Source: BD2-11 clade cluster bacterium bin43 (lineage in GTDB: Bacteria; Gemmatimonadota; Gemmatimonadetes; Longimicrobiales; Gaopeijiaceae). From it: a stretch of 64,000 nucleotides of DNA. The notes under the pieces are model-generated. The model was not told the origin of the DNA and searched no databases. It saw nothing but the letters and a program-made list of their open reading frames with translations. Below, one piece after another: positions 26,962-35,615 of the stretch. The stretch is taken from assembly GCA_002238605.1 (NCBI GenBank), contig MPMR01000010.1:86550-150549 (forward strand), read 5' to 3'. Position 1 is the first letter of the stretch; the number at the start of each line of letters is the position of its first letter. Made by a program: the position numbers and the translations under genes.

Positions 26962-29870
26962 TCCGTCGACACGCGTTTTTCGCAACTGAGCGGGCCGCGT
27001 ACGGCCGCCGGATCGCCCGGTTGATCGGAATCTGCGGCGTCGCCGGCATCCTCGCGCTGCCGGGGCGGGCGGCGGCGCAGAACGCTGGAAGCATCTTCGG
27101 GCGCGTCGTCGACGCATCCACCGGCGAAGCGCTCCAGGATGCGCTCTTCACCGTCGAGGGCACGGAGCTCCGGACCTCTTCCGCGCCCGATGGCCGCTTC
27201 ATCCTGGTGGCGGTGCCCTTTGGCGACCGGTCGGTGACCGTCTCCCTGCTCGGCTACACCACCACGACCCTCGAGGGCGTCCGCGTGCGGCCGGGACAGC
27301 CTGCCCGCGTCCTCGTCGAGCTGGAGCCCGAGGCCCTGGAACTCGACGAAGTCCGGGTCGAGGTCGAGCGCGTCCGCCTGGTGGAGCCGGAGGTGAGCGC
27401 AACCCACGAGCTGATCCAGGCGAGGGAGTTGCGCGAGCTGCCGATCGACGAGGTCTCCCAAGCCACCGAGCTGGCGCCGGGGGTCAGCGATGGCCACTTC
27501 CGCGGCGGGCGCATCGGACAGGAAGCCTACGTGGTCGACGGGCTGGAGTTCAAGAACCAGTTCGAGGCGTCGTTCCAGGGTCCCGCGCTGGAGCACCCCT
27601 CCGACGCTCTCGAGGAGATCGAGGTGGTGACCGGGGGACTTGGAGCCCGCTTCGGATCGGCGCTCTCGGGGGTGGTGCACTACACGACAAGGCGTGGAGA
27701 TCCGGAGCGTTGGCGGGGGACGGCGGCCGTGCGCACCGACCACTGGGCGCCGGAGCAGTTCTTCCGGGGATTCACGGCGCTCACGGTTTCCGGAGGCGGA
27801 CCGGCGCCGGTGCTCGGACGGGGATCGGTTGTGTTCGCGAGCGTGCTCGCGCAGGGCATGCTGGATGCGGAGCCGCGCGCGCGCGGCCTGACCTGCCTCC
27901 GGCCGGGCGACGGCGATGCCGAGATGGACGCGCTCGTCGACCGGGTGACGGGAGATCCGGCCACCGCTGGGCTGGCCTGTCCCTATACGGCGGCCGCCTT
28001 CCCCCACCAGGCCGGCGACAAGCTGCTGGCGTTCGCGCGCATCGACCGGCCGATTGCCGACGGCCTGGCCCTCACGACCACGCTCCTGCACAACCGGGTG
28101 CAATCCGGGCTGTATACCTCCGAGTTCAAGTACAACCGCGACTATCAGCTCGGGCAACGGGCGGACGGCACGCTCGCCGCCGCATCGCTGGATTGGTCCC
28201 GGCAGGGGCTCGGAGGGGGCGCGCATGTTACGGTGCGGGGCTCCGCCATGCGGCTGGACCGCTACCTGGGAGTGGTCGACCCGGACTCCCGGGCGGGCCG
28301 CCGCACCCTCGCGGGGTTCGGACCTGCGGGCCTTTCCTTTCTGGGCGAGGCGTTCGTGCGCAGCCCGGTGCAGGACCAGTTGAGGTCCGGGACTCCCGTG
28401 CCCGGATACGCTCTTCCCGGCGGCTCCGTCGGATCTCCCTTCGGACCGGCCGCGGAGGGCATCTTCTTCACCGAGGGAACCCCGGGCATCGCCAACTGGG
28501 CGCGCACCGAGTTCGTCGGCGCCGACCTGTTCGCCGAGCTGCTGTCATCCGCGGGTCACGTCCTCGGCGCGGGAGTCGGGACCAAGCTCTATCGCGTCGA
28601 ATCCTACGAGCGGGCAAGAAGCTTCCTGGCCGGATCCTCGCCCAGCTACGCCCTCTTCCATCCAGGTTCGGTGAGCGCCTTCGTGGACGCGCGCCTCGCC
28701 GCCGAGGACGAGATCACCCTCACCTTCGGAGGCAGGATCGACGCCTTCCGGGCGGGCCTCGATTACCGGCACCACCGGGTGGATTTCCTTGCACCGGGGG
28801 CGCGCGCGGGCTGGAAGATCGGACTCGCCCCGCGCATCGGCGTGTCGGGGCCGGTTCCGGGGACGGAGGGCCGGCTGGCCTTCCGCTTCAACTACAGTCA
28901 GGTTGCGCAGCCTCCCGACTTCCGCTTCTTCCTCGACACCACGCTCGGCGATTCGCTGCGAACCGACATTCGCCGCCAGGGCAACCCCGATCTGGCATTC
29001 GAGAAGGGGACCAGCCTCGAGTTCGGGATGACTCATCAGATCGGTGAGAGCGCGGGCGTCTCCGTGGTCGGGTTTCGAAAGGAGCTGAACAATCTCGTGA
29101 CCGGCAGCCTGCGGTTCGGCGGGTTCGGGAAGGGCCAGTTCACGGGAGGGGACTTCGGAACGGTCCGGGGCGCGGAGATGTCGGTGCGGGCTCGGTGGCC
29201 GTTGCTGCGCCTCCGTCTGGGCTACTCGCTTCAGAAGGCGGTGGGCGTGGTTTCGACGGCGCTCGACGCCGAGATCGAGGAGCTCGACGCGCCCCGGGAG
29301 GAGTTTCCTCTTGCGTTCGACCGGAGGCATTCCGCGAACCTGGCCGTCTTCGCGGGTCGTGCGGCCGGGGAGGGCGACCGCCGATGGGGCATCGCTCTCG
29401 CCACCGTCGCGAAGAGCGGTTATCCGCTGGACCGCGAGCTCCTGGCTCCGGAGCGCGAGGGCGAACGCCGCGATCTCGACCGCTTCCTGCCCTGGATCGT
29501 GCAGCTTGACCTGCGGGCCACGCTCGAACTCGGCGACCTGCCCGTTTGTTCAGACTGCCGCTGGCGGATCGTGGTTGACGGCCGCAACCTCCTCGACCGT
29601 GACAACGTCCTGGCGCTCCGCCGTGACACCGGCACGATTGCGCCCCCCGCGTCGACGGTTCTCGAATTGGCGCGGGGCGCCCCGGGCGGCTCCATCCCGC
29701 GGGAGTCGCCGCGCTACAGCGCGCTCGCGGATCTGGACGGCAACGGCCGCATCACCGATCTGGAGTATCGAACGGTGCGGTTGGCGGCGGCCCTGGACCG
29801 CATGGATCCGTCCCTGTTCTACGACGAACCCCTTCAGCTGAGACTGGGTGTCGAGGTGGCCTTCCGATGA
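26958..29870 (+). CDS. TonB-dependent receptor with N-terminal CarboxypepD_reg domain
   Basis: 970 residues from a TTG start whose bases overlap the coxE stop. Signal peptide (RRIARLIGICGVAGILALPG, ending RAAAQ); a CarboxypepD_reg-like domain (about 38-120, IFGRVVDASTGEALQDALFTVEG); a plug domain (about 130-240, including IGQEAYVVDGLEFKNQ and EEIEVVTGGLGARFGSALSG); and a barrel to the C-terminal LQLRLGVEVAFR. It imports a bound ligand across the outer membrane using TonB energy. The next gene overlaps its stop (ATGA). The substrate is not predictable. The TTG has no clear ribosome binding site, so expression may depend on coupling to coxE. Confidence 0.88.
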   Translation: MIRRHAFFATERAAYGRRIARLIGICGVAGILALPGRAAAQNAGSIFGRVVDASTGEALQDALFTVEGTELRTSSAPDGRFILVAVPFGDRSVTVSLLGYTTTTLEGVRVRPGQPARVLVELEPEALELDEVRVEVERVRLVEPEVSATHELIQARELRELPIDEVSQATELAPGVSDGHFRGGRIGQEAYVVDGLEFKNQFEASFQGPALEHPSDALEEIEVVTGGLGARFGSALSGVVHYTTRRGDPERWRGTAAVRTDHWAPEQFFRGFTALTVSGGGPAPVLGRGSVVFASVLAQGMLDAEPRARGLTCLRPGDGDAEMDALVDRVTGDPATAGLACPYTAAAFPHQAGDKLLAFARIDRPIADGLALTTTLLHNRVQSGLYTSEFKYNRDYQLGQRADGTLAAASLDWSRQGLGGGAHVTVRGSAMRLDRYLGVVDPDSRAGRRTLAGFGPAGLSFLGEAFVRSPVQDQLRSGTPVPGYALPGGSVGSPFGPAAEGIFFTEGTPGIANWARTEFVGADLFAELLSSAGHVLGAGVGTKLYRVESYERARSFLAGSSPSYALFHPGSVSAFVDARLAAEDEITLTFGGRIDAFRAGLDYRHHRVDFLAPGARAGWKIGLAPRIGVSGPVPGTEGRLAFRFNYSQVAQPPDFRFFLDTTLGDSLRTDIRRQGNPDLAFEKGTSLEFGMTHQIGESAGVSVVGFRKELNNLVTGSLRFGGFGKGQFTGGDFGTVRGAEMSVRARWPLLRLRLGYSLQKAVGVVSTALDAEIEELDAPREEFPLAFDRRHSANLAVFAGRAAGEGDRRWGIALATVAKSGYPLDRELLAPEREGERRDLDRFLPWIVQLDLRATLELGDLPVCSDCRWRIVVDGRNLLDRDNVLALRRDTGTIAPPASTVLELARGAPGGSIPRESPRYSALADLDGNGRITDLEYRTVRLAAALDRMDPSLFYDEPLQLRLGVEVAFR

Positions 29871-31045
29871 TGCGGATGCGTCGGGGCGCGTGGATGGCGC
29901 TGGGGGCCCTGTGCGCTCTTGGCTGCAGGGAAGCCACGGCTCCATTCGACTCGGCGGATCGTCCGACGCTCGAAGTGGAGGGGCCGCGCCAGCTCACCTT
30001 CTCCGCCCTCGACGAGCGAACGCCGGTCTGGCTCGGGCCCGACTCGCTGGCGTATGCGGCGGAGGGTCTCGCGCCTTTTGCGGAAGGTCGGGGCGTCCTG
30101 ATGAAGATCGCGGCGACGGGCGGGGCCGCGGAGGCACTGCTCCCGGCGTTCCAGTTTCCCGGTGGCCCGTCACGCTGGCTGACCAGCCCGGCGCCGTCCC
30201 CCGCCGGAGACCGGGCAGCCTACGTGGAGATATGGGCCGTGGCCGACGGTCAGCTTTGTCCGGCGATCGCCGTGGTTTGCGATCCCTCCGGCGCTCAGCC
30301 GATCGCCTCACGCCTGGGCGAGATCCGGCTTCACCTCATGGATCGGGAAGGAGGAGGCTCGCCGGAACCCGAACGCTCGCTGGTGGTGCCGCTCGAGGGA
30401 CGCGAGTTCGTACCTGTGCGCGGCGATCCGTTTCTGCCGGGCTTCTTCCGCATCCGCTACTACCCTTTCCAGCGCCTGTTCCACGAGGAGAATCCACCCC
30501 TCTTCCGGCCCGATTGGCATCCGGGCGGGACTCGTGTCGCATTCAGCGACGGGCTCCGGGTACTCCTCTGGGACCCCGCCTCCCCCCAGGCGGAAGCGGT
30601 GCCCGGCACCGACGGCGGCGTTTCTCCCGCGTGGTCGCCAAACGGCGAGTGGATCGCGTTCACAAGGCTGGTTCGGGGTGACCCGATTGCCGCGAGCTGC
30701 ACCCACTCGGGGTTTCTGGGCCCGGTCTGCCGGCAGGAGCGGGTGGACTACGAGGTCCGGGATCGCAGGATCGCACTGGTGCGGCCGGATGGTTCGGAGA
30801 TTCGCGAACTGGGGTCAGGAGAGGAGCCCGCCTGGACGCCCGACTCGGGCCGGCTGGTCTTCCGGCGGGACGGGCGTCTGTGGACGGTTTCCGCAGGAGG
30901 GGGGGCGGCGACTCCGGTTCCCGGCACCGAGGGCGCCCGCGAGCCAGCGATTTCCCCCGATGGGGGCCGGTTGGCGTACGTCCGGTTGTTGAGCGGCGGG
31001 AAGCACGACCTCTGGGTCGTCCCGTTTGAGGGAGGAGGATCGTGA
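29867..31045 (+). CDS. PD40/TolB-like beta-propeller lipoprotein
   Basis: 392 residues. The lipobox is ALCALGC, predicting a lipid-anchored protein near residue 20. WD40-like PD40 blades follow, for example PDWHPGGTRVAFSDG, SPAWSPNGEWIAFTR, EPAWTPDSGRLVFRRDG and EPAISPDGGRLAYVR. The fold is a TolB-type propeller. It is translationally coupled to the TonB receptor (4-base overlap) and to the next gene (GTGA overlap), suggesting a receptor-associated surface or periplasmic protein. Confidence 0.85.
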   Translation: MMRMRRGAWMALGALCALGCREATAPFDSADRPTLEVEGPRQLTFSALDERTPVWLGPDSLAYAAEGLAPFAEGRGVLMKIAATGGAAEALLPAFQFPGGPSRWLTSPAPSPAGDRAAYVEIWAVADGQLCPAIAVVCDPSGAQPIASRLGEIRLHLMDREGGGSPEPERSLVVPLEGREFVPVRGDPFLPGFFRIRYYPFQRLFHEENPPLFRPDWHPGGTRVAFSDGLRVLLWDPASPQAEAVPGTDGGVSPAWSPNGEWIAFTRLVRGDPIAASCTHSGFLGPVCRQERVDYEVRDRRIALVRPDGSEIRELGSGEEPAWTPDSGRLVFRRDGRLWTVSAGGGAATPVPGTEGAREPAISPDGGRLAYVRLLSGGKHDLWVVPFEGGGS

Positions 31046-32229
31046 TCGTCGGATGGGCCGCTGGCAGCGGGAGGCTTGTTGGGCCCGGAGGAGGAGCCGC
31101 GACGGGCGGCGGGCTTGTTGGGCCCGGAGGAGGAGGCGCGACGGTTGGCGGGCTCGCACTGGTGCTGGCGGCCGCGCTTGCAGGGTGCGGTGATCCGGTC
31201 GTGATTCTCGGGGACGCGCCCGGCGTCATGCGGGTCGTGGCCGGGACGCCCGACGACCTCGAGCCCGCGGAGCGCGTGCCCGCCACCGACCTCGATCTGT
31301 CCTCGCCGCGCGGCCTGGCGTTGGGCGCCGACGGGACGCTCTACATCGCCGACCGCCTCGCGGCCCGCATCCTGGCAGTGCACCCCGACGGCGATGTGGT
31401 CACCCTGGTGGATCACCGCACATGCGGGGGTCCGGCCGCCTGCATGCGACGTCCCGAAGGGCTCGCGCTCGGCCCCGACGGCACCCTGCTGGTGGCGGAC
31501 GGCCAGGCGGGCAGGATCTTCAGGGTGACGCCGGGTGCGGTTGGCGATGGAGCGGTCTCCGTTGTGGCCGGCGACCCCGGAGGCGTGCCTCCGGCAAGCG
31601 GCCTGCCGGCCACCGAGGCTCGCTTCGCGGAGCCCGCCGGCGTGGCGGTGTCCGGGACGGGTGACGTGTTCGTGAGCGACTGGCCCGAGCGGCGCGTGTG
31701 GCGCATCGCCCGGGGCGGTACCCTCTCCCCGGCCGTGGGAAACGGACGCGCGGGCAGCTCCGGTGACGGCGGGCTCGCCACCGGGGCCCGCCTGCGAGCA
31801 CCTCGCGGGCTGGCGGTCGCGGGAGGACGTCTCTACGTCGCCGACGCGGCCGACCAGCGCGTCCGGGCAGTCGACCTGGAAACGGGCATCATCGCGCCGG
31901 TTGCCGGCTCCGGGACACCGGGCTTCACCGGCGACGGCGGACCGGCCGTCCGTGCGAGGCTCGCCTTCCCGGAGACCGTCGTGGCCGTCGACGGCGGAGC
32001 GACGCTCTTCATCGCCGACCGCGGGAATCGCCGGGTTCGCGCCGTCGATACCGCCACCGGAGTCATCCGCACGTTCGCCGGCAACGGCGCGTCGGACTAC
32101 AATGGCTCCGGGCTGGAGGCCGGCGAGACCGCGCTGGCTGCTCCGGCGGGCCTTGCCTCCGACCTTGGCTTCCTCTTCATTGCCGACGACCAGCTCAACC
32201 TGGTGTGGCGGACCCCGATCCGATTCTGA
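31042..32229 (+). CDS. NHL-repeat beta-propeller lipoprotein
   Basis: 395 residues with a GTG start overlapping the previous stop and GGAGGAGG upstream. The lipobox is LAGC, after an unusually long Gly-rich N-terminus (see repeat at 31075). Five or six NHL blades follow: SSPRGLALGADGTLYIADRL, RRPEGLALGPDGTLLVADG, AEPAGVAVSGTGDVFVSDW, RAPRGLAVAGGRLYVADAAD and ETVVAVDGGATLFIADRGN. NHL propellers bind proteins or ligands; some are gluconolactonase-like, but no catalytic motif is seen. Second in the propeller series behind the receptor. Confidence 0.85.
   Translation: MIVGWAAGSGRLVGPGGGAATGGGLVGPGGGGATVGGLALVLAAALAGCGDPVVILGDAPGVMRVVAGTPDDLEPAERVPATDLDLSSPRGLALGADGTLYIADRLAARILAVHPDGDVVTLVDHRTCGGPAACMRRPEGLALGPDGTLLVADGQAGRIFRVTPGAVGDGAVSVVAGDPGGVPPASGLPATEARFAEPAGVAVSGTGDVFVSDWPERRVWRIARGGTLSPAVGNGRAGSSGDGGLATGARLRAPRGLAVAGGRLYVADAADQRVRAVDLETGIIAPVAGSGTPGFTGDGGPAVRARLAFPETVVAVDGGATLFIADRGNRRVRAVDTATGVIRTFAGNGASDYNGSGLEAGETALAAPAGLASDLGFLFIADDQLNLVWRTPIRF
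31075..31152 (+). repeat. 39-bp in-frame tandem duplication in a signal-peptide region
   Basis: CTTGTTGGGCCCGGAGGAGG recurs with a 39-bp period, at 31075 and 31114. It encodes two 13-residue copies of GLVGPGGG(A/G)AT-like sequence in front of the lipoprotein signal hydrophobic core. Confidence 0.8.
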
Positions 32230-32287
32230 GCCCCGCTGCGGCTCGCCAGGAAGAATCATCTCCAACCAGGGACCGGGCGATCGAAAC

Positions 32288-33523
32288 GTGACCCTTCCAC
32301 TTTCGCACCCGCGGTCATCCGCCCGGGCGTGCATCGCCGTCGCTACGCTCTTCATGGGACTCGCCACGGGATGCGCCCCTGCAGAGGTCGGCCCCGCGCC
32401 CATCGTCCGGGACAGCGTCGGCGTCGAGTTCGTGCGCCACGGCCGGCTGGTCGACTACGGCCGACCTGTCTATCCGGCCGAGTACATCATCGCCATCGGG
32501 GACATGGAGGGTCCTCCCGAGATGCTCTTCGCCGAGGTGGCCGGGGTCGAGCTGCTGGATGACGGTACGATTGCCGTCCTCGACCGGGAAGCGGCCGAGG
32601 TGCGGCAGTTTGCGCCGGACGGCTCCTTCATCCGCCGCATCAGCCGCAGGGGCTCCGGACCGGGCGAGATCAGCGGCGACCTTACAGTGGCGATGGTCGG
32701 CATCGGCGCAGGACGCCTGCTCCTGCCCGACGCCATCAACCAGACCGTGAGCATCTTCGGCCGGGACGGCAGCCTCCTCGAATCGCACCGGTGGGACATC
32801 CTGCAGACGTACATGCCGGAATGGCGGGCCGCCAGCGACACGACGCTCGCCGTGCACCTCTGGTCCGCAGCAGCCCCGTGGCACGTGCTCGCGCACAGGG
32901 CCGTCACCGGCGCGCTGCTCGACACCCTGGCCGTGTTCGTGGTGCGGTCGCCGGTCAGTCCCGTGGACAGGCGCTTTCCGGTCTGGGGGGACATGATCGT
33001 CTGGTCCACGCGCGAGCCGGACGAGGTCGTCGCCGGCTGGATGTCCGAGCCGTGGGTCACCCTCTTCCGGCGCGGCGATCCCGTGCGCAGGATCTCATGG
33101 GACCGCGACGAGGAACTGCTGGATGAGGAACAGCAGGAGATCCTCCTCGGCATCGTCGCCCGGGGCATGGACCCGAGCGAAACCCCTCCGGACCTGCGCA
33201 CCCGGGTGCGCCTGCCCGAGCGGCTGCCGGCGGTAGCCGACATAGAGGTCGGCGCGGAGCTCATCCTCGTCCAGCGCGTCCGGTCCGTCGAGACGCTGGA
33301 TCAGCGCATCACCTACGTCAACCGGGGACCATCTGGCTTCGGCGGCCCGCTGTGGGACGTCTTCACCTTCGAAGGCGACTACCGGGGCGTGCTCGACCTG
33401 GGTGCCCCGGCCGATGTATTCGACATTCGCGGCGATACCATCCTGGGCGTGCGCGAGGACAGCCTCGGGGTTCAGCAGCCCTTCCTGGCCCGGCTGCCGG
33501 CGGAGCTGCGGGAACCGCGCTGA
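32288..33523 (+). CDS. 6-bladed beta-propeller lipoprotein
   Basis: 411 residues from a GTG start. Lipobox LATGC near residue 30. The body has the features of the 6-bladed beta-propeller family: MLFAEVAGVELLDDGTIAVLD, VRQFAPDGSFIRRI, the RRGSGPGEI turn, and later LLLPDAINQTVSIFGRDG. Family members are secreted proteins of unsettled function in Bacteroidota and Gemmatimonadota. It starts 58 bases after the NHL gene and is probably in the same operon; it is convergent with the VapC/Phd module. Confidence 0.8.
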   Translation: MTLPLSHPRSSARACIAVATLFMGLATGCAPAEVGPAPIVRDSVGVEFVRHGRLVDYGRPVYPAEYIIAIGDMEGPPEMLFAEVAGVELLDDGTIAVLDREAAEVRQFAPDGSFIRRISRRGSGPGEISGDLTVAMVGIGAGRLLLPDAINQTVSIFGRDGSLLESHRWDILQTYMPEWRAASDTTLAVHLWSAAAPWHVLAHRAVTGALLDTLAVFVVRSPVSPVDRRFPVWGDMIVWSTREPDEVVAGWMSEPWVTLFRRGDPVRRISWDRDEELLDEEQQEILLGIVARGMDPSETPPDLRTRVRLPERLPAVADIEVGAELILVQRVRSVETLDQRITYVNRGPSGFGGPLWDVFTFEGDYRGVLDLGAPADVFDIRGDTILGVREDSLGVQQPFLARLPAELREPR

Positions 33524-33606
33524 GGCTCGGGGCTCATTCCGCCTTCGTCAGGCTCATCGGGCCGCGGCGGGTGCCCGTGCCCCGGACTGTCCCTTCCGCT
33601 CAAGGG

Positions 33607-33993
33607 TCAGAGCAGCCGAATCGGTCCCGGATAGCGCCCGATCAGCGGATCGAGCGTAAGCAGGGTCAGCCCTTCGATCTGCGCCTGCGCCACCAGGATG
33701 CGGTCGAAGGGATCGCTGTTGACCGGAGGCAGCAGGTCCGCCGCCACGGCGTGGGAGCTGGCGACGGGGAGTTCCGTGTACCCGTTCTCGAGCAGTCCCC
33801 GTCGCAGGAGGCGCGGATCGACGCGGTAGTCCTCGCGCCCCAGCCCGTTCTTGATCGCCACCTCCCAGAGGGATCCGGCGCTGAACGCGAGGTCCGATTC
33901 GGGATTCTCCAGAAGGGTGCGCGCGACGCTTGGAAGCCGCTCGGGCATGCCCGCGGCATAGAGCAGCAGGTGGGTGTCGAGAAGAAACGTCAT
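33607..33993 (-). CDS. vapC: PIN-domain toxin, VapC family (Phd-associated)
   Basis: 128 residues. PIN residues D6 (FLLDTHLLLYA), E44 (SLWEVAIK), D94 and D97 (SDPFDRILVAQA) and D115 (LLTLDPLI) are present. The DTHLLLYA and DPFDRILVAQA forms mark the VapC subgroup that pairs with Phd/YefM antitoxins instead of VapB. Overlaps the antitoxin gene by 4 bases. Predicted endoribonuclease. Confidence 0.92.
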   Translation of the reverse strand: MTFLLDTHLLLYAAGMPERLPSVARTLLENPESDLAFSAGSLWEVAIKNGLGREDYRVDPRLLRRGLLENGYTELPVASSHAVAADLLPPVNSDPFDRILVAQAQIEGLTLLTLDPLIGRYPGPIRLL

Positions 33994-34235
33994 GGTCTGC
34001 CCTCGAAAGATGCCTCGATCTTCTTCCTGCCCATGCGATCGAAATCGGGTGGAAGCGTGACGTGCCCGGCGAGGAAGCCCAGGCGCCGTGCGGCTCCGTC
34101 CTCGTCCCCGTCCACCGCCGTCACCTTGACCAGCGGCTTGCCCGCGCGGGCGATGATGAACGGCTCTCCGTCGACGGCCTCCCGTACCAGGCGCGAGAGG
34201 TGCGTCTTGGCTTCATGCATGTTGTAGGTGCGCAT
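33990..34235 (-). CDS. Phd/YefM-family antitoxin
   Basis: 81 residues. MRTYNMHEAKTHLSRLVREAVDGEPFIIARAGKPLVKVTAV is the complete Phd/YefM DNA-binding and dimerisation domain. The C-terminal tail (FLAGHVTLPPDFDRMGRKKIEASFEG) is the usual VapC-contacting segment. It precedes the toxin, and an inverted repeat 26 bases upstream is a candidate operator. Confidence 0.93.
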   Translation of the reverse strand: MRTYNMHEAKTHLSRLVREAVDGEPFIIARAGKPLVKVTAVDGDEDGAARRLGFLAGHVTLPPDFDRMGRKKIEASFEGRP

Positions 34236-34260
34236 GACGATGGCTCCCGTAAGCGGATGA

Positions 34261-34281
34261 ACTTAGGTCAGTAAACTAAGT
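34261..34281 (-). promoter_or_regulatory. Perfect inverted repeat upstream of the Phd/VapC module
   Basis: ACTTAG (34261-34266) and CTAAGT (34276-34281) are perfect complements separated by 9 bases, in an AT-rich pocket 26 bases before the antitoxin ATG. This is the usual position of a Phd-type autoregulatory operator. Confidence 0.55.
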
Positions 34282-34364
34282 CTTGTCGTTCCGGTGCCGC
34301 AAGGCCTCGCGCGCGGTCCCGGCCTGCATCGCGAGTCCCACCCGCTCCTGGCCATCCCGGGGCC

Positions 34365-35084
34365 CTATCGCGCCAGCGGCGACGCCCCCGGATTGCGAAT
34401 GCCGTCGATGATCTGCGCCAGAATGGAGAAGGCGATTTCGGCGGGGGTGCGGGCGCCGATGGGGAGCCCCACCGGGCTGTGGATGCGCGCTACCGCTTCC
34501 GGGCCGAAGCCGGCCTCGACGAGGCGCTCCCGGCGCTGCCGGCGGGTGCGGCGTCCGCCCAGCGCGCCGATGTAGAAGGCGTCGCTGCCGAGCGCGGCGG
34601 TAAGCGCCGGGTCATCGATCCTGGGATCGTGGGCGAGCACCACCACCGCGCATCGGTCGTCCAGTTCGATCCGCTCCAGCGCCTCGTCCGGCCACGCCCG
34701 AACCAGCTCGGCGGCAGGGAAGCGCTCGCGGGTCGCAAAGCCCGCGCGCGGGTCGATGATGGTGGCGGGAAGGCCGACCTCCGGGGAGGTGCGCGCCAGT
34801 ACCTGGGCGATGTGCACCGCCCCCACCACCAGCAGTCTGCGGGGCACCGTGTACGGGCGGAGAAGGACGGGACCATCGGCGGTCTCGGCCACCCGGGCCT
34901 CCTCGGCGCGCAGGGCGGCGTAGACCTGGTCGGCCGAGACGCCCTCCATGGACCGCGGTTCGCGTGCCCCGGCGGGCCCGATTCTCAGCAGCTCCTGGGC
35001 GCCGTCGCTCAGCCGGGTCGCCAGGACGACGCTGCGCCCCGACCGCTGCGCTTCAAGAAGGGTGCCGAGGAGGGCGGATTTCAC
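34365..35084 (-). CDS. XdhC/CoxI-family maturation protein, Rossmann-domain half
   Basis: 239 residues. A short N-terminal XdhC region (LEAQRSGRSVVLATRLSDG) is followed by the NAD(P)-binding XdhC_C domain with RRLLVVGAVHIAQVLARTSP, VVVLAHDPRIDDPAL, FYIGALGGRRTRRQRRERL and IHSPVGLPIGARTPAEIAFSILAQII. XdhC binds molybdenum cofactor and supports its sulfuration and insertion into molybdenum hydroxylases. The start is preceded within four bases by the stop of the partner gene. It likely serves the cox- and/or ior-type enzymes in this window, though it is 13 kb from either. Confidence 0.88.
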   Translation of the reverse strand: MKSALLGTLLEAQRSGRSVVLATRLSDGAQELLRIGPAGAREPRSMEGVSADQVYAALRAEEARVAETADGPVLLRPYTVPRRLLVVGAVHIAQVLARTSPEVGLPATIIDPRAGFATRERFPAAELVRAWPDEALERIELDDRCAVVVLAHDPRIDDPALTAALGSDAFYIGALGGRRTRRQRRERLVEAGFGPEAVARIHSPVGLPIGARTPAEIAFSILAQIIDGIRNPGASPLAR

Positions 35085-35087
35085 GGA

Positions 35088-35429
35088 TCAGCGGACCGCT
35101 TCGACGTAGATCTCCACCTCGCCGCCGCACGCGAGCCCGACTTCCCACGCCATCTCGTTGGTGACGCCGAACTTGAGCCGCTGCGGATCGCCGGATTCGA
35201 TGACCTCCATCGCGGCGTGGATGACGGCCGATTCCACGCATCCGCCGGAGACCGATCCGGTGAAATCCCCGCCGTCGGCCACCGCCATGTGGCTTCCGGC
35301 GCGGCGCGGCGCCGAGCCCCAGGTGCGCGTGACCGTCGCCAGCGCCACCCGGCGCCCATCGCGCAGCCAGCCGGCGGCCTGCTCCAGGACCGGATCCGCG
35401 CTCGTGTGTCCGCCGTCAGATGGTGCCAT
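35088..35429 (-). CDS. XdhC-family N-terminal-domain protein
   Basis: 113 residues, only the XdhC N-terminal domain: WLRDGRRVALATVTRTWGSAPRRAGSHMAV and TGSVSGGCVESAVIHAAMEV, the conserved GGCVE Cys included. Upstream of and coupled to the Rossmann-type XdhC gene, three bases apart. In many bacteria the two halves are one protein; here they are separate. The ATG at 35429 is chosen because the frame upstream has no family match. Confidence 0.85.
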   Translation of the reverse strand: MAPSDGGHTSADPVLEQAAGWLRDGRRVALATVTRTWGSAPRRAGSHMAVADGGDFTGSVSGGCVESAVIHAAMEVIESGDPQRLKFGVTNEMAWEVGLACGGEVEIYVEAVR

Positions 35430-35615
35430 GGCCCCAAGTTGCCCCGACTGCCCGCGCGCGCGCAACGTTTTGGATGGCTGTGCTATCATATTTTCCGGGA
35501 AGCGACGCGCAGGTCCGCTGTCACCCGCCGCGCCGTAGATTCGTCGCGGCGGCGCCTGCTTGAATCGTCGCGGCGCGCGTCCTCGATTCGACATCCACAT
35601 GATCCGAAAAGGCAC

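Noticed and set aside
30748..32403. 551-residue minus-strand reading frame across the lipoprotein genes
   Set aside because: Shadow of the propeller genes; proline and glycine rich, no motif.
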